Shown: one piece after another, positions 9,110 through 17,903 of the stretch
Position numbering within the stretch: position 1 is the stretch's first letter
How the letters are laid out: every line of letters starts with the position of its first letter
NCBI RefSeq assembly: GCF_003952945.1
Contig: NZ_QXGK01000018.1
Span: 1 to 58,948 of the forward strand
DNA from: Bifidobacterium samirii
GTDB lineage: Bacteria > Actinomycetota > Actinomycetes > Actinomycetales > Bifidobacteriaceae
Length of the DNA: 58,948 nucleotides
Direction of reading: 5' to 3'
Notes under the pieces: model-generated
Databases searched by the model: none
The model's input: the letters and a program-made list of their open reading frames with translations, nothing else
Told to the model about the DNA's origin: nothing
Program-made: the position numbers and the translations under genes

Positions 9110-10888
9110 TCACAGGCCGGCGTCGGCCAGTGAGATATACCCCGGATCGATGAGCGTCTCCTTGAGGTTCGACGCGCTCACCGCCAGCAGGTCACGGCTC
9201 ACCGTCGGCACCTTATGACCGTCGACCGTGGTCGAACCGAGCGAGGCGACGCCGGCGCTCGCGGGCGTGCCGCCGTCGTTGAGCGCCGCGCACACGGCCG
9301 CCGTGTCGTCGGCCAGCCCGGCGCGGTCCTCCAGTGCGGTCATCCACTGGCTGCCGCCCACGATGCCCGGCATCGCGTCCACGTAGGCGCCGTAGCCGGT
9401 GACGATGGGCCAGCGGCGGTTGAACTCGTCGAGGTCGCGCTTCGCCTCCGCCTCGTCGTCGGCGTCCGTCGCATCGGCCTGCGGGGCCTTGATCGGGTCG
9501 GGGACGGCGTTGCGCTGCAGGTCCTTGCGTCCGGTGATGTTCTCCACGATGCCCGAGATCGTGATCGACGGGTTGATGTCGGCCGCCGAACCGGTGTAGC
9601 CGAGCTGCTGCAGCGAGGCGACGACCTGCTGCGCGGCATGGTCGTTCATCGCGATGACGCCGTCGATGCGGGTGTGCACGTCCTCCTCGTCCGACGCGAG
9701 GCGGCTCGCGATCGCGTCGCCGGCGTCGTCGGCGAAGGCGACGCGGCTCCAGTCGTCGTCGGTGCTGTGGGCGTCGAGCAGGCCGGACGGGCTGAACGCC
9801 TTGCCGTCCTCGAAATACGGCTGCAGCACCGACCAGACGCCCTTGAACAGGGATGCGGCGAACGCGGCGCCCATGCGCGCGTCGGCGTCCTCGCCGCTCT
9901 CGCCGGCCGTGCCGTCGGATTGCGCCGTGTCGGTCCAGGCGTCGGATCGGGACGCCTCGTCCGAGGCCGCCGCATCGTCGGATCGCGTGTCGCCGGACGA
10001 ATCGGACGACGCGGAATCGGTCCCGGCGGCGTCGGTATCGTCCGTCTCCTGCCATCCGGTCACGGGGAGGAGCACCTCGATCGCCTTGGGGTTGTCGGCG
10101 CTGGTCTTGTCCAGGTCGAGCTTGTCGGCGAGCTTGCGGGCCTGGATGCGGCCGATGCCCTCGGCGTCGGCCATCGCCACGATCGCGTCCGGGGTCGCCC
10201 CGTCGACCGTGTCGGACAGCATCACCACGTGCATGCCGTGCTCCCGCGCCAGGTTCAGCGACGAGGCGAGCCGCGAGACGGCCGCCGCATCCGTGTCGTC
10301 GTCCGAATCTCCGTTTGTGCCATCGCTCGTGCCGTCGTCGGTCCCGGCCTGGGTCCCGTTGCCTGCGGTCCCGTTCGTCGCGGCATCGTCGTCGGAACCG
10401 TTGCCGGCATCGGCATCGCCATCGCCGTCGGCGACGGGCGTTCTCGCATAGTCGCCGTAGCGTGCGGTCGCTTCGTCCGTGTCGTACGCCGGCGCGACGA
10501 CGAGCGTCGTGGCGCGCAGCTCCTCGTCGGACACCGTTCCGTCGCTCACCCGCTCCACGACGTAGTCCTGCACCGCGCGGCTCTGCTCGTCCAGATCGCC
10601 GCTGGACGAGGCGACGATGCGCTTGCGGGCCACGTCGCGCTCCTGCAGCGCGTCCGACAGCGCGGAGACGAACGACCCCCACGTGTTGAGCGGCACGTCG
10701 CCCGACAGCGTCATCGCGTCGGACGGCGTGAAGACGGCGACGCTGCCGGCCACGGGCGTCGCGTCGTCCGCGTCGTCGTCCTGCGTCCGCCCTCCCTCGG
10801 ACGTGCAGGCGCAGAGGGACAGGGCCAGGGCGGCGCAGGAGACGGTCGCCGTCAGTCGCGTGGCGAGGCGGATGCCGGGAAGGGTCAT
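9110..10888 (-). CDS. Lipoprotein, periplasmic binding protein-like, with acidic inserts
   Basis: A 592-residue exported lipoprotein: the hydrophobic signal ends in a lipobox LCAC with the lipidated Cys at residue 28. The outline resembles type 1 periplasmic binding proteins of the sugar/XylF kind, with SVAVFTPSDA as the first strand, HVVMLSDTVDG in the middle, and DGVIAMNDHAAQQVVASLQQLGYTG, the typical second-domain helix and strand. Two long Asp/Ser/Thr/Gly-rich low-complexity inserts (about residues 150-205 and 290-345) interrupt the fold. No permease or ABC ATPase gene is adjacent, so transport is unproven; sensing or a solitary binding role is possible. The start ATG 10888 has AAAGGATGG upstream. 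Confidence 0.75.
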   Translation of the reverse strand: MTLPGIRLATRLTATVSCAALALSLCACTSEGGRTQDDDADDATPVAGSVAVFTPSDAMTLSGDVPLNTWGSFVSALSDALQERDVARKRIVASSSGDLDEQSRAVQDYVVERVSDGTVSDEELRATTLVVAPAYDTDEATARYGDYARTPVADGDGDADAGNGSDDDAATNGTAGNGTQAGTDDGTSDGTNGDSDDDTDAAAVSRLASSLNLAREHGMHVVMLSDTVDGATPDAIVAMADAEGIGRIQARKLADKLDLDKTSADNPKAIEVLLPVTGWQETDDTDAAGTDSASSDSSGDTRSDDAAASDEASRSDAWTDTAQSDGTAGESGEDADARMGAAFAASLFKGVWSVLQPYFEDGKAFSPSGLLDAHSTDDDWSRVAFADDAGDAIASRLASDEEDVHTRIDGVIAMNDHAAQQVVASLQQLGYTGSAADINPSITISGIVENITGRKDLQRNAVPDPIKAPQADATDADDEAEAKRDLDEFNRRWPIVTGYGAYVDAMPGIVGGSQWMTALEDRAGLADDTAAVCAALNDGGTPASAGVASLGSTTVDGHKVPTVSRDLLAVSASNLKETLIDPGYISLADAGL

Positions 10889-11012
10889 GATCCATCCTTT
10901 TCATGCTCGTATGCGTTCGGCTGACATTGTAGTCGTACCGGCGCATGACGAGGCCGGCCGCACCCCGCGGCGGGATGCGGCCGGCCTGTTGGGTATCCGG
11001 TCCGGAACGCGG

Positions 11013-12230
11013 TCAGCGCAGCGCGCGCTCCAGTCCCTCGGCGAGCGCGTCCATGAATCCCTCGGTGTCGAGCCACGGCTGGTCGGGGCCGACGAGCATG
11101 GCCAGGTCCTTGGTCATGACGCCTGATTCGACGGTGTCGACGATTGTCCGTTCCAGCGTGAGCGCGAAGTCGCGCACCGCGGGCGTGCCGTCGAGGTCGG
11201 CGCGGTGCTTGAGGCCGCCGGTCCACGCGAAGATCGAGGCGATCGGATTGGTGGACGTCTTCTCGCCCTTCTGCCAGCGGCGGTAGTGGCGGGTGACGGT
11301 GCCGTGCGCGGCCTCCGCCTCGACGGTGCGGCCGTCCGGGGTCATGAGCACCGAGGTCATGAGGCCGAGCGAGCCGAAGCCCTGGGCGACCGAGTCGGAC
11401 TGCACGTCGCCGTCGTAGTTCTTGCACGCCCAGATGTATCCGCCGTGCCACTTGAGCGAGCTGGCGACCATGTCGTCGATCAGACGGTGCTCGTAGGTCA
11501 GGCCCTCCTGCGCGAAGCGCTCCTTGTACTCGGTCTCGAACACCTCGGCGAAGATGTCCTTGAAGCGGCCGTCGTACGCCTTGAGGATCGTGTTCTTCGT
11601 CGACAGGTACACCGGGTAGCCGCGCATCAGACCGTAGTTGAAGCAGGCGCGCGCGAATCCGCGGATCGAATCGTCGGCGTTGTACTGCACCTGCGCGACG
11701 CCGCCGTCCGGACCGTAGTCGTACACGACGTGCTCGATCGGCTCGGAGCCGTCCTCGGGGGTGAACGTGACGGTCAGACGGCCGGCGCCCGGCACCTTGA
11801 AGTCGGTCGCCTTGTACTGGTCGCCGAAGGCGTGGCGGGCCACGACGATCGGCTTGGTCCAGCCGGGCACCAGCCGCGGCACGTTCGACATGACGATCGG
11901 CTCGCGGAAGATCGTGCCGCCCAGGATGTTGCGGATCGTGCCGTTGGGGGACTTCCACATGCGCTTGAGCCCGAACTCCTCGACGCGCGCCTCGTCGGGC
12001 GTGATCGTGGCGCACTTGACGCCCACGTGCTCGCGCTGGATCGCCCGGGCCGCGTCCACGGTCACCTGGTCGTCGGTCGCGTCGCGGTTCTCGATGCCCA
12101 GGTCGTAGTATTCGAGGTCCACGTCCAGATACGGCAGGATCAGACGGTCCTTGATGTCCTTCCAGATGACCCTGGTCATCTCGTCGCCGTCGAGCTCGAC
12201 GACCTTGCCTTCGACCTTGATCTTGGCCAT
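11013..12230 (-). CDS. icd: Isocitrate dehydrogenase (NADP+)
   Basis: A 405-residue homodimeric NADP-isocitrate dehydrogenase of the eukaryote-like subfamily, which converts isocitrate to 2-oxoglutarate and NADPH in the cytosol. It starts [41 protein letters not shown] is the substrate loop, [22 protein letters not shown] carries the metal aspartates, and [12 protein letters not shown] carries the NADP-binding residues. AGGAGG precedes ATG 12230, so the longer in-frame start at 12323 is not used. The product feeds glutamate synthesis by the gltBD genes further along. It diverges from guaB3 across a 117-base gap. Confidence 0.95.
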   Translation of the reverse strand: MAKIKVEGKVVELDGDEMTRVIWKDIKDRLILPYLDVDLEYYDLGIENRDATDDQVTVDAARAIQREHVGVKCATITPDEARVEEFGLKRMWKSPNGTIRNILGGTIFREPIVMSNVPRLVPGWTKPIVVARHAFGDQYKATDFKVPGAGRLTVTFTPEDGSEPIEHVVYDYGPDGGVAQVQYNADDSIRGFARACFNYGLMRGYPVYLSTKNTILKAYDGRFKDIFAEVFETEYKERFAQEGLTYEHRLIDDMVASSLKWHGGYIWACKNYDGDVQSDSVAQGFGSLGLMTSVLMTPDGRTVEAEAAHGTVTRHYRRWQKGEKTSTNPIASIFAWTGGLKHRADLDGTPAVRDFALTLERTIVDTVESGVMTKDLAMLVGPDQPWLDTEGFMDALAEGLERALR

Positions 12231-12347
12231 GCTTCCTCCTTCGCGGGATGTGGGGGGTATGGAGCAAGTCATAGCGCAGGTTTGTAACACGGGCCGCCCC
12301 GTATCCGAAACACGGACTGTCATGCACGGGCATTAGCCTTGGGAGTC

Positions 12348-13469
12348 ATGTCTCAGGAAATTGAAATCGGATTGGGTAAGAAGGGCCGTCAGGCCTACTC
12401 GCTGGACGACGTGGCCATCGTCCCGTCCCGTCGCACCCGCGATCCCGAGGACGTGTCCACTTCGTGGCAGGTGGATGCCTACGAGTTCGACGTGCCGGTG
12501 ATCGGCGCGCCGATGGACTCGGTCACCAGCCCCGCCACCGCGATCGCGATGGGCCGCCTCGGCGCCCTCGGCGTGCTGGACCTGGAGGGCCTGTGGACCC
12601 GCTACGACGATCCGGAGCCGCTGCTGGCCGAGATCGCGTCCCTGCCGGCCGACGAGGCCACCCCGCGCATCCAGGAGATCTACGCCGAGCCGATCAAGCC
12701 GGAGCTGATCGTCCAGCGCCTGCACGAGATCCGCGACGCCGGCGTCACGGTCGCCGGCGCGCTCTCGCCGCAGCTCACCCAGCAGTACTACTCGACCGTC
12801 GTCGACGCGGGCGTGGACCTGTTCGTCATCCGCGGCACCGTCGTCTCGGCCGAGCACGTCAGCAAGGGCCACGAGCCGCTCAACCTCAAGAAGTTCATCT
12901 ACGACCTCGACGTGCCGGTCATCGTCGGCGGCGCGGCCAACTACACGGCCGCCCTCCACCTGATGCGCACCGGCGCCGCCGGCGTGCTCGTCGGATTCGG
13001 CGGCGGCGCCGTGTCCGCCACGCGCACCACGCTCGGCGTGCACGCCCCGATGGCCACCGCCATCGCCGACGTGGCCGAGGCCCGCCGCGACTACATGGAC
13101 GAATCCGGCGGCCGCTACGTGCAGGTCATCGCCGACGGCGGCATGGGCGACTCCGGCAGCTTCGTCAAGGCGCTCGCGCTGGGCGCCGACGCGGTCATGC
13201 TCGGCGCCCCGCTGGCGCGCGCCGAGGAGGCCCCCGGCCGCGGCAAGCACTGGGGTTCGGAGGCCCGCCACCAGAGCCTGCCGCGCGGCTTCCGCACGGA
13301 CGTGGGCACGGTCGGCTCGCTCGAGCAGATCATGTTCGGCCCCAGCCACCAGGCCGACGGCCAGGTGAACTACATCGGCGCGCTGCGCCGCGCGATGGCG
13401 TCCACCGGCTACGTGGACGTGAAGAACTTCCAGCGCTGCAACATGGTCGTCACCTCGTACGGCCGCTGA
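12348..13469 (+). CDS. guaB3: GuaB3 family IMP dehydrogenase-related protein
   Basis: A 373-residue TIM-barrel protein of the actinobacterial GuaB3 group, related to IMP/GMP dehydrogenases but lacking the CBS pair. Family features include the start MSQEIEIGLGKKGRQAYSLDDV, IVPSRRTRDP, APMDSVTSPATAIAMGRLG, DLFVIRGTVVSAEHVS, VIADGGMGDSGSFVKALALGADAVMLG and GALRRAMASTGYVDVKNFQ. The usual catalytic-cysteine loop of true IMPDH is not seen at the normal place, so the reaction is uncertain; purine nucleotide metabolism is the family inference. ATG 12348 has GGGAG upstream; a TTG at 12339 is a weaker alternative. Confidence 0.9.
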   Translation: MSQEIEIGLGKKGRQAYSLDDVAIVPSRRTRDPEDVSTSWQVDAYEFDVPVIGAPMDSVTSPATAIAMGRLGALGVLDLEGLWTRYDDPEPLLAEIASLPADEATPRIQEIYAEPIKPELIVQRLHEIRDAGVTVAGALSPQLTQQYYSTVVDAGVDLFVIRGTVVSAEHVSKGHEPLNLKKFIYDLDVPVIVGGAANYTAALHLMRTGAAGVLVGFGGGAVSATRTTLGVHAPMATAIADVAEARRDYMDESGGRYVQVIADGGMGDSGSFVKALALGADAVMLGAPLARAEEAPGRGKHWGSEARHQSLPRGFRTDVGTVGSLEQIMFGPSHQADGQVNYIGALRRAMASTGYVDVKNFQRCNMVVTSYGR

Positions 13470-13503
13470 TCGCCGCGGACCGGGACACCGGCGCGCACTT
13501 ATC

Positions 13504-13543
13504 CACAATGGGCCCCCGGTCGGTTGACCGGGGGCCCATTGTG
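13504..13543 (+). terminator. Strong hairpin after guaB3
   Basis: A perfect 18-bp stem (13504-13521 with 13526-13543) closes on a GGTT loop, 35 bases after the guaB3 stop. There is no T-run after it. A TTATCCACA sequence (13499-13507) overlaps the base of the left arm. It is most likely a factor-independent or stability terminator for guaB3. Confidence 0.75.
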
Positions 13544-13634
13544 TGGTGAGGTGGACACCGCGGCGCCAAGGGGACGCCGCGGTGTCCGGGGGAGGCCCGG
13601 ACGCGTTGTGCATCCTATGGAAAGCAGGTCGACG

Positions 13635-14129
13635 ATGACTGCCGAGGAAGATTCATCATTCGTGCCGTGGAGCCGCAGGCCCATACCTCCCGAGGAAGGC
13701 GAGCTCGAGATCGAGCTGTCGCGCAAGCCCGTCCCGTACCATATCGCCCGCTGCTTCGAGGGGCAGGTCGACTCGGTCCAGTGCCGTGCGCTGGCACTGT
13801 CGTCGTGCCGCATCTCCTGCATGGCGACCGACGTCGTGCGCGGCCGCATCTCCGCGGACCGTCTCCAGCGCAGCGTGACCACCCAGTGCCTGCGCAAGCT
13901 CGACACGATGGCCGTGCTGCTCGACGATGAGCGGCGCCGCCGTCCCGAGCAGGGGCATCCGATGGGCGTCCTGCCGGTGATCCCGCAGTCGGTCAACGGC
14001 ATGCTGATCAGCGCGACGCACATCGAGACGGCAATCCATCTGACGATCGGCAGCAACGACCACTGGGCCAACATCGCGCTCCAGCAGATCGGCTGCCGTT
14101 GGATGTGCGTGTACGCCGACATCGGCTGA
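13635..14129 (+). CDS. Conserved-looking hypothetical protein
   Basis: A 164-residue soluble protein with no signal peptide or membrane helix. I do not recognise a family. The N-terminus is acidic and Pro-rich (SRRPIPPEEGELEIEL); the middle has basic helical character (GRISADRLQRSVTTQCLRKLDTMAVLL); the C-terminus contains short beta-like segments (GMLISATHIETAIHLTIG, WMCVYADIG) and several cysteines. Codon use matches its neighbours. ATG 13635 is preferred because AGCAGG precedes it; ATG 13617 lacks a site. It lies alone between the guaB3 hairpin and fadD. Confidence 0.65.
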   Translation: MTAEEDSSFVPWSRRPIPPEEGELEIELSRKPVPYHIARCFEGQVDSVQCRALALSSCRISCMATDVVRGRISADRLQRSVTTQCLRKLDTMAVLLDDERRRRPEQGHPMGVLPVIPQSVNGMLISATHIETAIHLTIGSNDHWANIALQQIGCRWMCVYADIG

Positions 14130-14167
14130 CCGCGCCGCCCGTGGCCGGTGGGGACGTCGGGCGCCGG

Positions 14168-14182
14168 TATAGTATGGGACTC
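14168..14182 (+). promoter_or_regulatory. Candidate -10 for a leaderless fadD transcript
   Basis: TATAGT at 14168-14173 lies nine bases before ATG 14183 and no Shine-Dalgarno-like sequence precedes that ATG, so transcription would begin at or next to the start codon. No clear -35 hexamer is visible. The inference rests on position alone. Confidence 0.4.
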
Positions 14183-16219
14183 ATGTTGCGTGAATATTCC
14201 GTGGATACGATCCGCCCGACGACAGAGAAGGACACCATCTACTCGCTGCTGGCCAACCGCGCCGCGCGCGATCCGGAGGACCTGATCGCCCAGTGGCAGG
14301 ACGAGCAGACCCGCCAGTGGCACGACGTGACGGCCGGCCAGATGGACGCGCGCGTGCGCGAGGTCGCCAAGGGCCTGATGGGCCTGGGCGTGCGCCCCGG
14401 CAGCATGATCGTCATCTATTCGCCCACCTGCTACGAGTGGGGCGTCGTCGACTTCGCGTGCGCGGCGATCGGCGCGGTGAGCGTGCCGGTGTACGAGACC
14501 GACTCCGCCAAGCAGGCCGAGAGCATCGTCGAGGACGTCGACCCGGTCATCGCGTTCGCCGGCGACTACGAGCACGCCCAGACGCTCGACCGGATCCGCG
14601 CCGAGCGCGACGGCCTCAAGTACGTGTTCAACTTCAAGGCGAACGGCCTGGACGCCGTCGCCGACTTCGGCGGCTCGGTGTCCGACGAGGAGCTGGAGCG
14701 CACGATCGGCCGCGTCAGGGCCGACGACATGGCCACGATCGTGTACACGTCCGGCTCCACCGGCAAGCCCAAGGGCGCGATGCTCTCGCACCGCAACTTC
14801 ACCCACACGGTGCTCAACGGCTACGAGGTGCTCAACGACATGCTCTACCAGCCGAGCCGCCTGCTGCTGTTCCTGCCGCTGGCCCACTGCTTCGCCCGAT
14901 ACATCCAGTACGTGGCGATCGGCTCGCACGGCGTCGTGGGCTACATCCCGTCCGCCGCCCACCTGCTCGCCGACCTGCGCGGCTTCAAGCCCACGTACCT
15001 GCTGGGCGTGCCGCGCGTGTTCGAGAAGGTGTACAACGCGGCCTCGCAGAAGGCCGGCGCCGGCATCCAGGGCCGCGTCTTCGCCAAGGCCGTCACCCAC
15101 TTCGTCCAGTGGTCCAAGGACGAGCAGGAGGGCCGCGGCCATTCGCTGCCCGCCCGCCTGGAGCACGCGTTCTACATGAAGACCGTCGGCGCCTCGATCC
15201 GCTCCGCGCTCGGCCCGAACCTGAAGTACCTGGCCTGCGGCGGCGCGCCGCTCAACGTCGACCTGGCGCACTTCTTCAACGGCTTCGACGGCATCACGTT
15301 CATCCAGGGCTACGGCATGACGGAGACCGCCGCGCCGTGCATGGTCAACTTCCAGGACTCCAACCGCATCGGCTCGGTCGGCCACCCCGGCTGCGCGCAG
15401 GTGCGTCTGGCGGACGACGACGAACTGATGATCCACGGCGAGAGCGTGTTCCTCGGCTACTACCGCCGCCCCGACCTGACCGCCCAGGTGCTGGGCGCCG
15501 ACGGCTGGCTGCACACCGGCGACCTGGCCACGATCGACGACGACGGCTTCATCTTCATCACCGGACGCAAAAAGGACATCATCATCACCGCCGGCGGCAA
15601 GAACGTCAGCCCCGCCCCGATGGAGGACGTCATCGGCACCTGCCCGATCGTCTCGCACGCGGTCGTGGTGGGCGACGGCAAGCCGTTCATCTCGGCGCTC
15701 ATCGAGCTCGACCCGGAGATGACCCGCTCCTGGCTCGCCTCGCGCGGCCTCGACCCGGACATGCCGGCCGACCGCATCGCCCAGTCCGATGCGGTGCGCT
15801 CGTTCGTCCAGCAGTACGTCGACCAGGCCAACGCGAACGTGTCGCGCGCCGAATCGGTGCGCAAGTTCGTGATCCTCGACGAGGAGTTCAGCCAGGACAG
15901 GGGCACGCTGACCGCCAGCATGAAGGTCGTGCGCCCCAAGGTGCTCGCCCGCTACGAGGACGTGATCGAGAACGTGCTGTACGCGCCCAAGTCCGGCGGC
16001 CGCCCGGTGCCCAGGACCGTGCAGATCCTCGACCGGACCACCGAGACCGTGCGCCAGGCGTCCGAATCGGTCAAGCAGGCGTCGGAGAACGTCACGCCGC
16101 GCATGAGGCAGGCGTTTGATACGATGCAGGACAGGATCAAGCGGCAGCCGGCCGACGGCGAGCCGCTCCCGTCGGACGCCGACGCCGCCGACGACACCAA
16201 CGACAGCGAGGAGAAGTAA
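14183..16219 (+). CDS. fadD: Long-chain acyl-CoA synthetase (AMP-binding)
   Basis: A 678-residue adenylate-forming enzyme of the FadD15-like group, which activates fatty acids to acyl-CoA through acyl-AMP. The AMP-binding P-loop is YTSGSTGKPKGAMLSH (about residue 188). GYGMTET (about residue 375), LHTGDLATIDDDGFIFITGRKKDIIITAGGKNVSP, with the hinge and A10 motif region, complete the fold. A charged C-terminal tail with repeated TETVRQASESVKQASENV-like helix is added. The start is ATG 14183 or ATG 14174 (MGLM); neither has a ribosome binding site, which suggests a leaderless message. The stop TAA abuts the GTG start of def. Exogenous fatty-acid activation for membrane lipids is the likely role. 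Confidence 0.92.
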   Translation: MLREYSVDTIRPTTEKDTIYSLLANRAARDPEDLIAQWQDEQTRQWHDVTAGQMDARVREVAKGLMGLGVRPGSMIVIYSPTCYEWGVVDFACAAIGAVSVPVYETDSAKQAESIVEDVDPVIAFAGDYEHAQTLDRIRAERDGLKYVFNFKANGLDAVADFGGSVSDEELERTIGRVRADDMATIVYTSGSTGKPKGAMLSHRNFTHTVLNGYEVLNDMLYQPSRLLLFLPLAHCFARYIQYVAIGSHGVVGYIPSAAHLLADLRGFKPTYLLGVPRVFEKVYNAASQKAGAGIQGRVFAKAVTHFVQWSKDEQEGRGHSLPARLEHAFYMKTVGASIRSALGPNLKYLACGGAPLNVDLAHFFNGFDGITFIQGYGMTETAAPCMVNFQDSNRIGSVGHPGCAQVRLADDDELMIHGESVFLGYYRRPDLTAQVLGADGWLHTGDLATIDDDGFIFITGRKKDIIITAGGKNVSPAPMEDVIGTCPIVSHAVVVGDGKPFISALIELDPEMTRSWLASRGLDPDMPADRIAQSDAVRSFVQQYVDQANANVSRAESVRKFVILDEEFSQDRGTLTASMKVVRPKVLARYEDVIENVLYAPKSGGRPVPRTVQILDRTTETVRQASESVKQASENVTPRMRQAFDTMQDRIKRQPADGEPLPSDADAADDTNDSEEK

Positions 16220-16702
16220 GTGGCCATCCGTGACATCCGCGTAGTCCCCGACCCGGTGCTGCGCACCCCGTGCGAGGAGATCAGGACCATCACCCCGGCG
16301 GTGCGCCGCCTCGTCGACGACCTGCTCGAGACCGTGGACGACCCGGGCCGCGCCGGCCTGTCCGCCAACCAGATCGGCGTGAACCTGCGCGCCTTCTCCT
16401 ACAACATCGACGGGAAGATCGGCTACATCCTCAACCCGGTGATGGAGGAGAAGAGCGGCGAGCAGTACGGCGACGAGGGCTGCCTGTCCGTGCCGGGCCT
16501 GTGGTACAAGACCCGCCGCGCCGACTACGCGCGCGTGCGCGGCATCGACCTCGACGGCAACGAGGTCGTGCTCGAGGGCAGCGGACTCATGGGCCGCATG
16601 CTCCAGCACGAGTGCGACCACCTCGACGGCCACGTCTACCTGGACCGTCTGGAGAAGGAGGAGCGCCGCGAGGCGCTGCGCTACATGCGCACCCACGGCT
16701 GA
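16220..16702 (+). CDS. def: Peptide deformylase
   Basis: A 160-residue metalloenzyme that removes formyl from the initiator Met of nascent proteins. Motif 1 is GLSANQIG (Q51; Ser occupies the place of the usual Ala), motif 2 is EGCLSVPG (C88 is a metal ligand) and motif 3 is QHECDHLDG (H130, E131, H134). It begins with GTG directly after the fadD TAA, and GAGGAG in the fadD end supplies the ribosome binding site, so the two genes are coupled. The length is typical for compact type I/III deformylases of actinobacteria. Confidence 0.93.
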   Translation: MAIRDIRVVPDPVLRTPCEEIRTITPAVRRLVDDLLETVDDPGRAGLSANQIGVNLRAFSYNIDGKIGYILNPVMEEKSGEQYGDEGCLSVPGLWYKTRRADYARVRGIDLDGNEVVLEGSGLMGRMLQHECDHLDGHVYLDRLEKEERREALRYMRTHG

Positions 16703-16724
16703 CGGTCCCGATCCCGTTCCTTCC

Positions 16725-16772
16725 GACGCCCCGCCGCGCCGGCGTCCCGCACGCCGCGCACGGCGGGGCGTC
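16725..16772 (+). terminator. Hairpin after def
   Basis: A 12-bp perfect inverted repeat (GACGCCCCGCCG 16725-16736 with its complement 16761-16772) lies 22 bases after the def stop. The loop is GC-rich and could pair further. No T-run follows. Confidence 0.55.
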
Positions 16773-16800
16773 GCCGCATCCGGCTGTACCGGGCGTCTGC

Positions 16801-17002
16801 TATCGTGGACGCTCGTGTGTGCCACCCGGCGACGGCCATAGTCGCAGACGGCCCGAACCACCAGTATTGTCAACCGGCACACCGCAGAACGCGTCATGTC
16901 CGCGACGGCCCGTGTCGGTCGGTCCGGAGCCCCGCCCAGGCGGGTCCCGGGCTGCACGCGGGTGCGCATGACCAGGCAATAACCGACATGAAAGGTAGTG
17001 CA
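16801..17002 (+). promoter_or_regulatory. Probable promoter and structured leader of rpsB
   Basis: The 300-base gap before rpsB holds the def hairpin and then a candidate extended -10 (TGC-TATCGT at 16801-16806). A leader of roughly 190 nt would follow. It can be closed by GTGTGCC (16817-16823) pairing with GGCACAC (16876-16882), with further GC hairpins inside and downstream (for example CCCGCC/GGCGGG near 16936). Ribosomal protein operons are often autoregulated through such leaders, but no known motif is recognised. Confidence 0.35.
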
Positions 17003-17815
17003 ATGGCACAGATCACGATGAGCGACATGCTCAAGGCCGGCATCCACTTCGGTCATCAGACCCGCCGCTGGAACCCGAAGATGAAGCAGTTCATCCTCAC
17101 CCAGCGCAACGGCATCCACATCATCAACCTGTTCAAGTCGCTCGAGATGATCGACAAGGCCTATGATTTCATCAAGACCACCGTCGCTCACAACGGCACC
17201 GTGCTGTTCGTCGGCACCAAGAAGCAGGCTCAGGAGGCCGTCTCCGCCCAGGCCGTGCGCGTGAACATGCCCTACGTCTCCGAGCGCTGGCTCGGCGGCA
17301 TGCTGACCAACTTCCAGACCGTCTCCAAGCGCGTCAACCGTCTCAAGGAACTCGAGGAGATGGACTTCTCCGACGTGCGCGGCTCCGGCCTGACCAAGAA
17401 GGAGCTGCTCCTGCTCGAGCGCGAGAAGGACAAGCTGAACAAGCAGCTGGGCGGCATCCGCAACATGAACCGTACGCCTTCCGTGATGTTCGTCGTCGAC
17501 ATCAACAAGGAGGCCCTGGCCGTCGAGGAAGCCCACAAGCTGGGCATCCCGGTCGTGGCCCTGGTCGACACCAACGCCGATCCGGAAGCCGTCGAGTACC
17601 CGATCCCGGCCAACGACGACGCCATCCGCGGCATCGAGCTGCTGACCAGCCTGATGGCCGACGCCGTCGCCGAGGGCCTGTTGGAGCGCTCCGGCAAGGC
17701 CGCCAAGGCCGACGAGGCCGAGCAGCCGATGGCCGCCTGGGAGAAGGAGCTGCTGACCGAGGGCGCCGAGGCCGCCCCGGCCGAGGTCGCTTCCGAGGCC
17801 GAGGCCCAGGCCTGA
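17003..17815 (+). CDS. rpsB: 30S ribosomal protein S2
   Basis: A 270-residue S2 protein. [31 protein letters not shown] is the conserved start, followed by [51 protein letters not shown] and [16 protein letters not shown]. The Ala/Glu-rich C-terminal tail (from about residue 232) is common in actinobacteria. ATG 17003 has AAAGGTAG upstream. It heads the conserved order rpsB-tsf-pyrH-frr-cdsA. Confidence 0.97.
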   Translation: MAQITMSDMLKAGIHFGHQTRRWNPKMKQFILTQRNGIHIINLFKSLEMIDKAYDFIKTTVAHNGTVLFVGTKKQAQEAVSAQAVRVNMPYVSERWLGGMLTNFQTVSKRVNRLKELEEMDFSDVRGSGLTKKELLLLEREKDKLNKQLGGIRNMNRTPSVMFVVDINKEALAVEEAHKLGIPVVALVDTNADPEAVEYPIPANDDAIRGIELLTSLMADAVAEGLLERSGKAAKADEAEQPMAAWEKELLTEGAEAAPAEVASEAEAQA

Positions 17816-17832
17816 GCCTGACCCGAGCCAAT

Positions 17833-17869
17833 CCGTGCGGCGCGGCGCCGTCCGCGTCGCGCCGCACGG
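17833..17869 (+). terminator. Hairpin between rpsB and tsf
   Basis: A 12-bp perfect stem (CCGTGCGGCGCG 17833-17844 with 17858-17869) sits in the 88-base gap. It lacks a T-run and is followed by TAGAAT at 17883-17888. It may attenuate read-through into tsf or mark an RNA-processing site. Confidence 0.5.
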
Positions 17870-17903
17870 CCTTACGGACCAATAGAATCTAGAGGAGACA
17901 ACA

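Noticed and set aside
16703-17002. A coding start for rpsB upstream at 16805
   Set aside because: The extension is unlike any S2 protein, and ATG 17003 has a good ribosome binding site and the conserved N-terminus.
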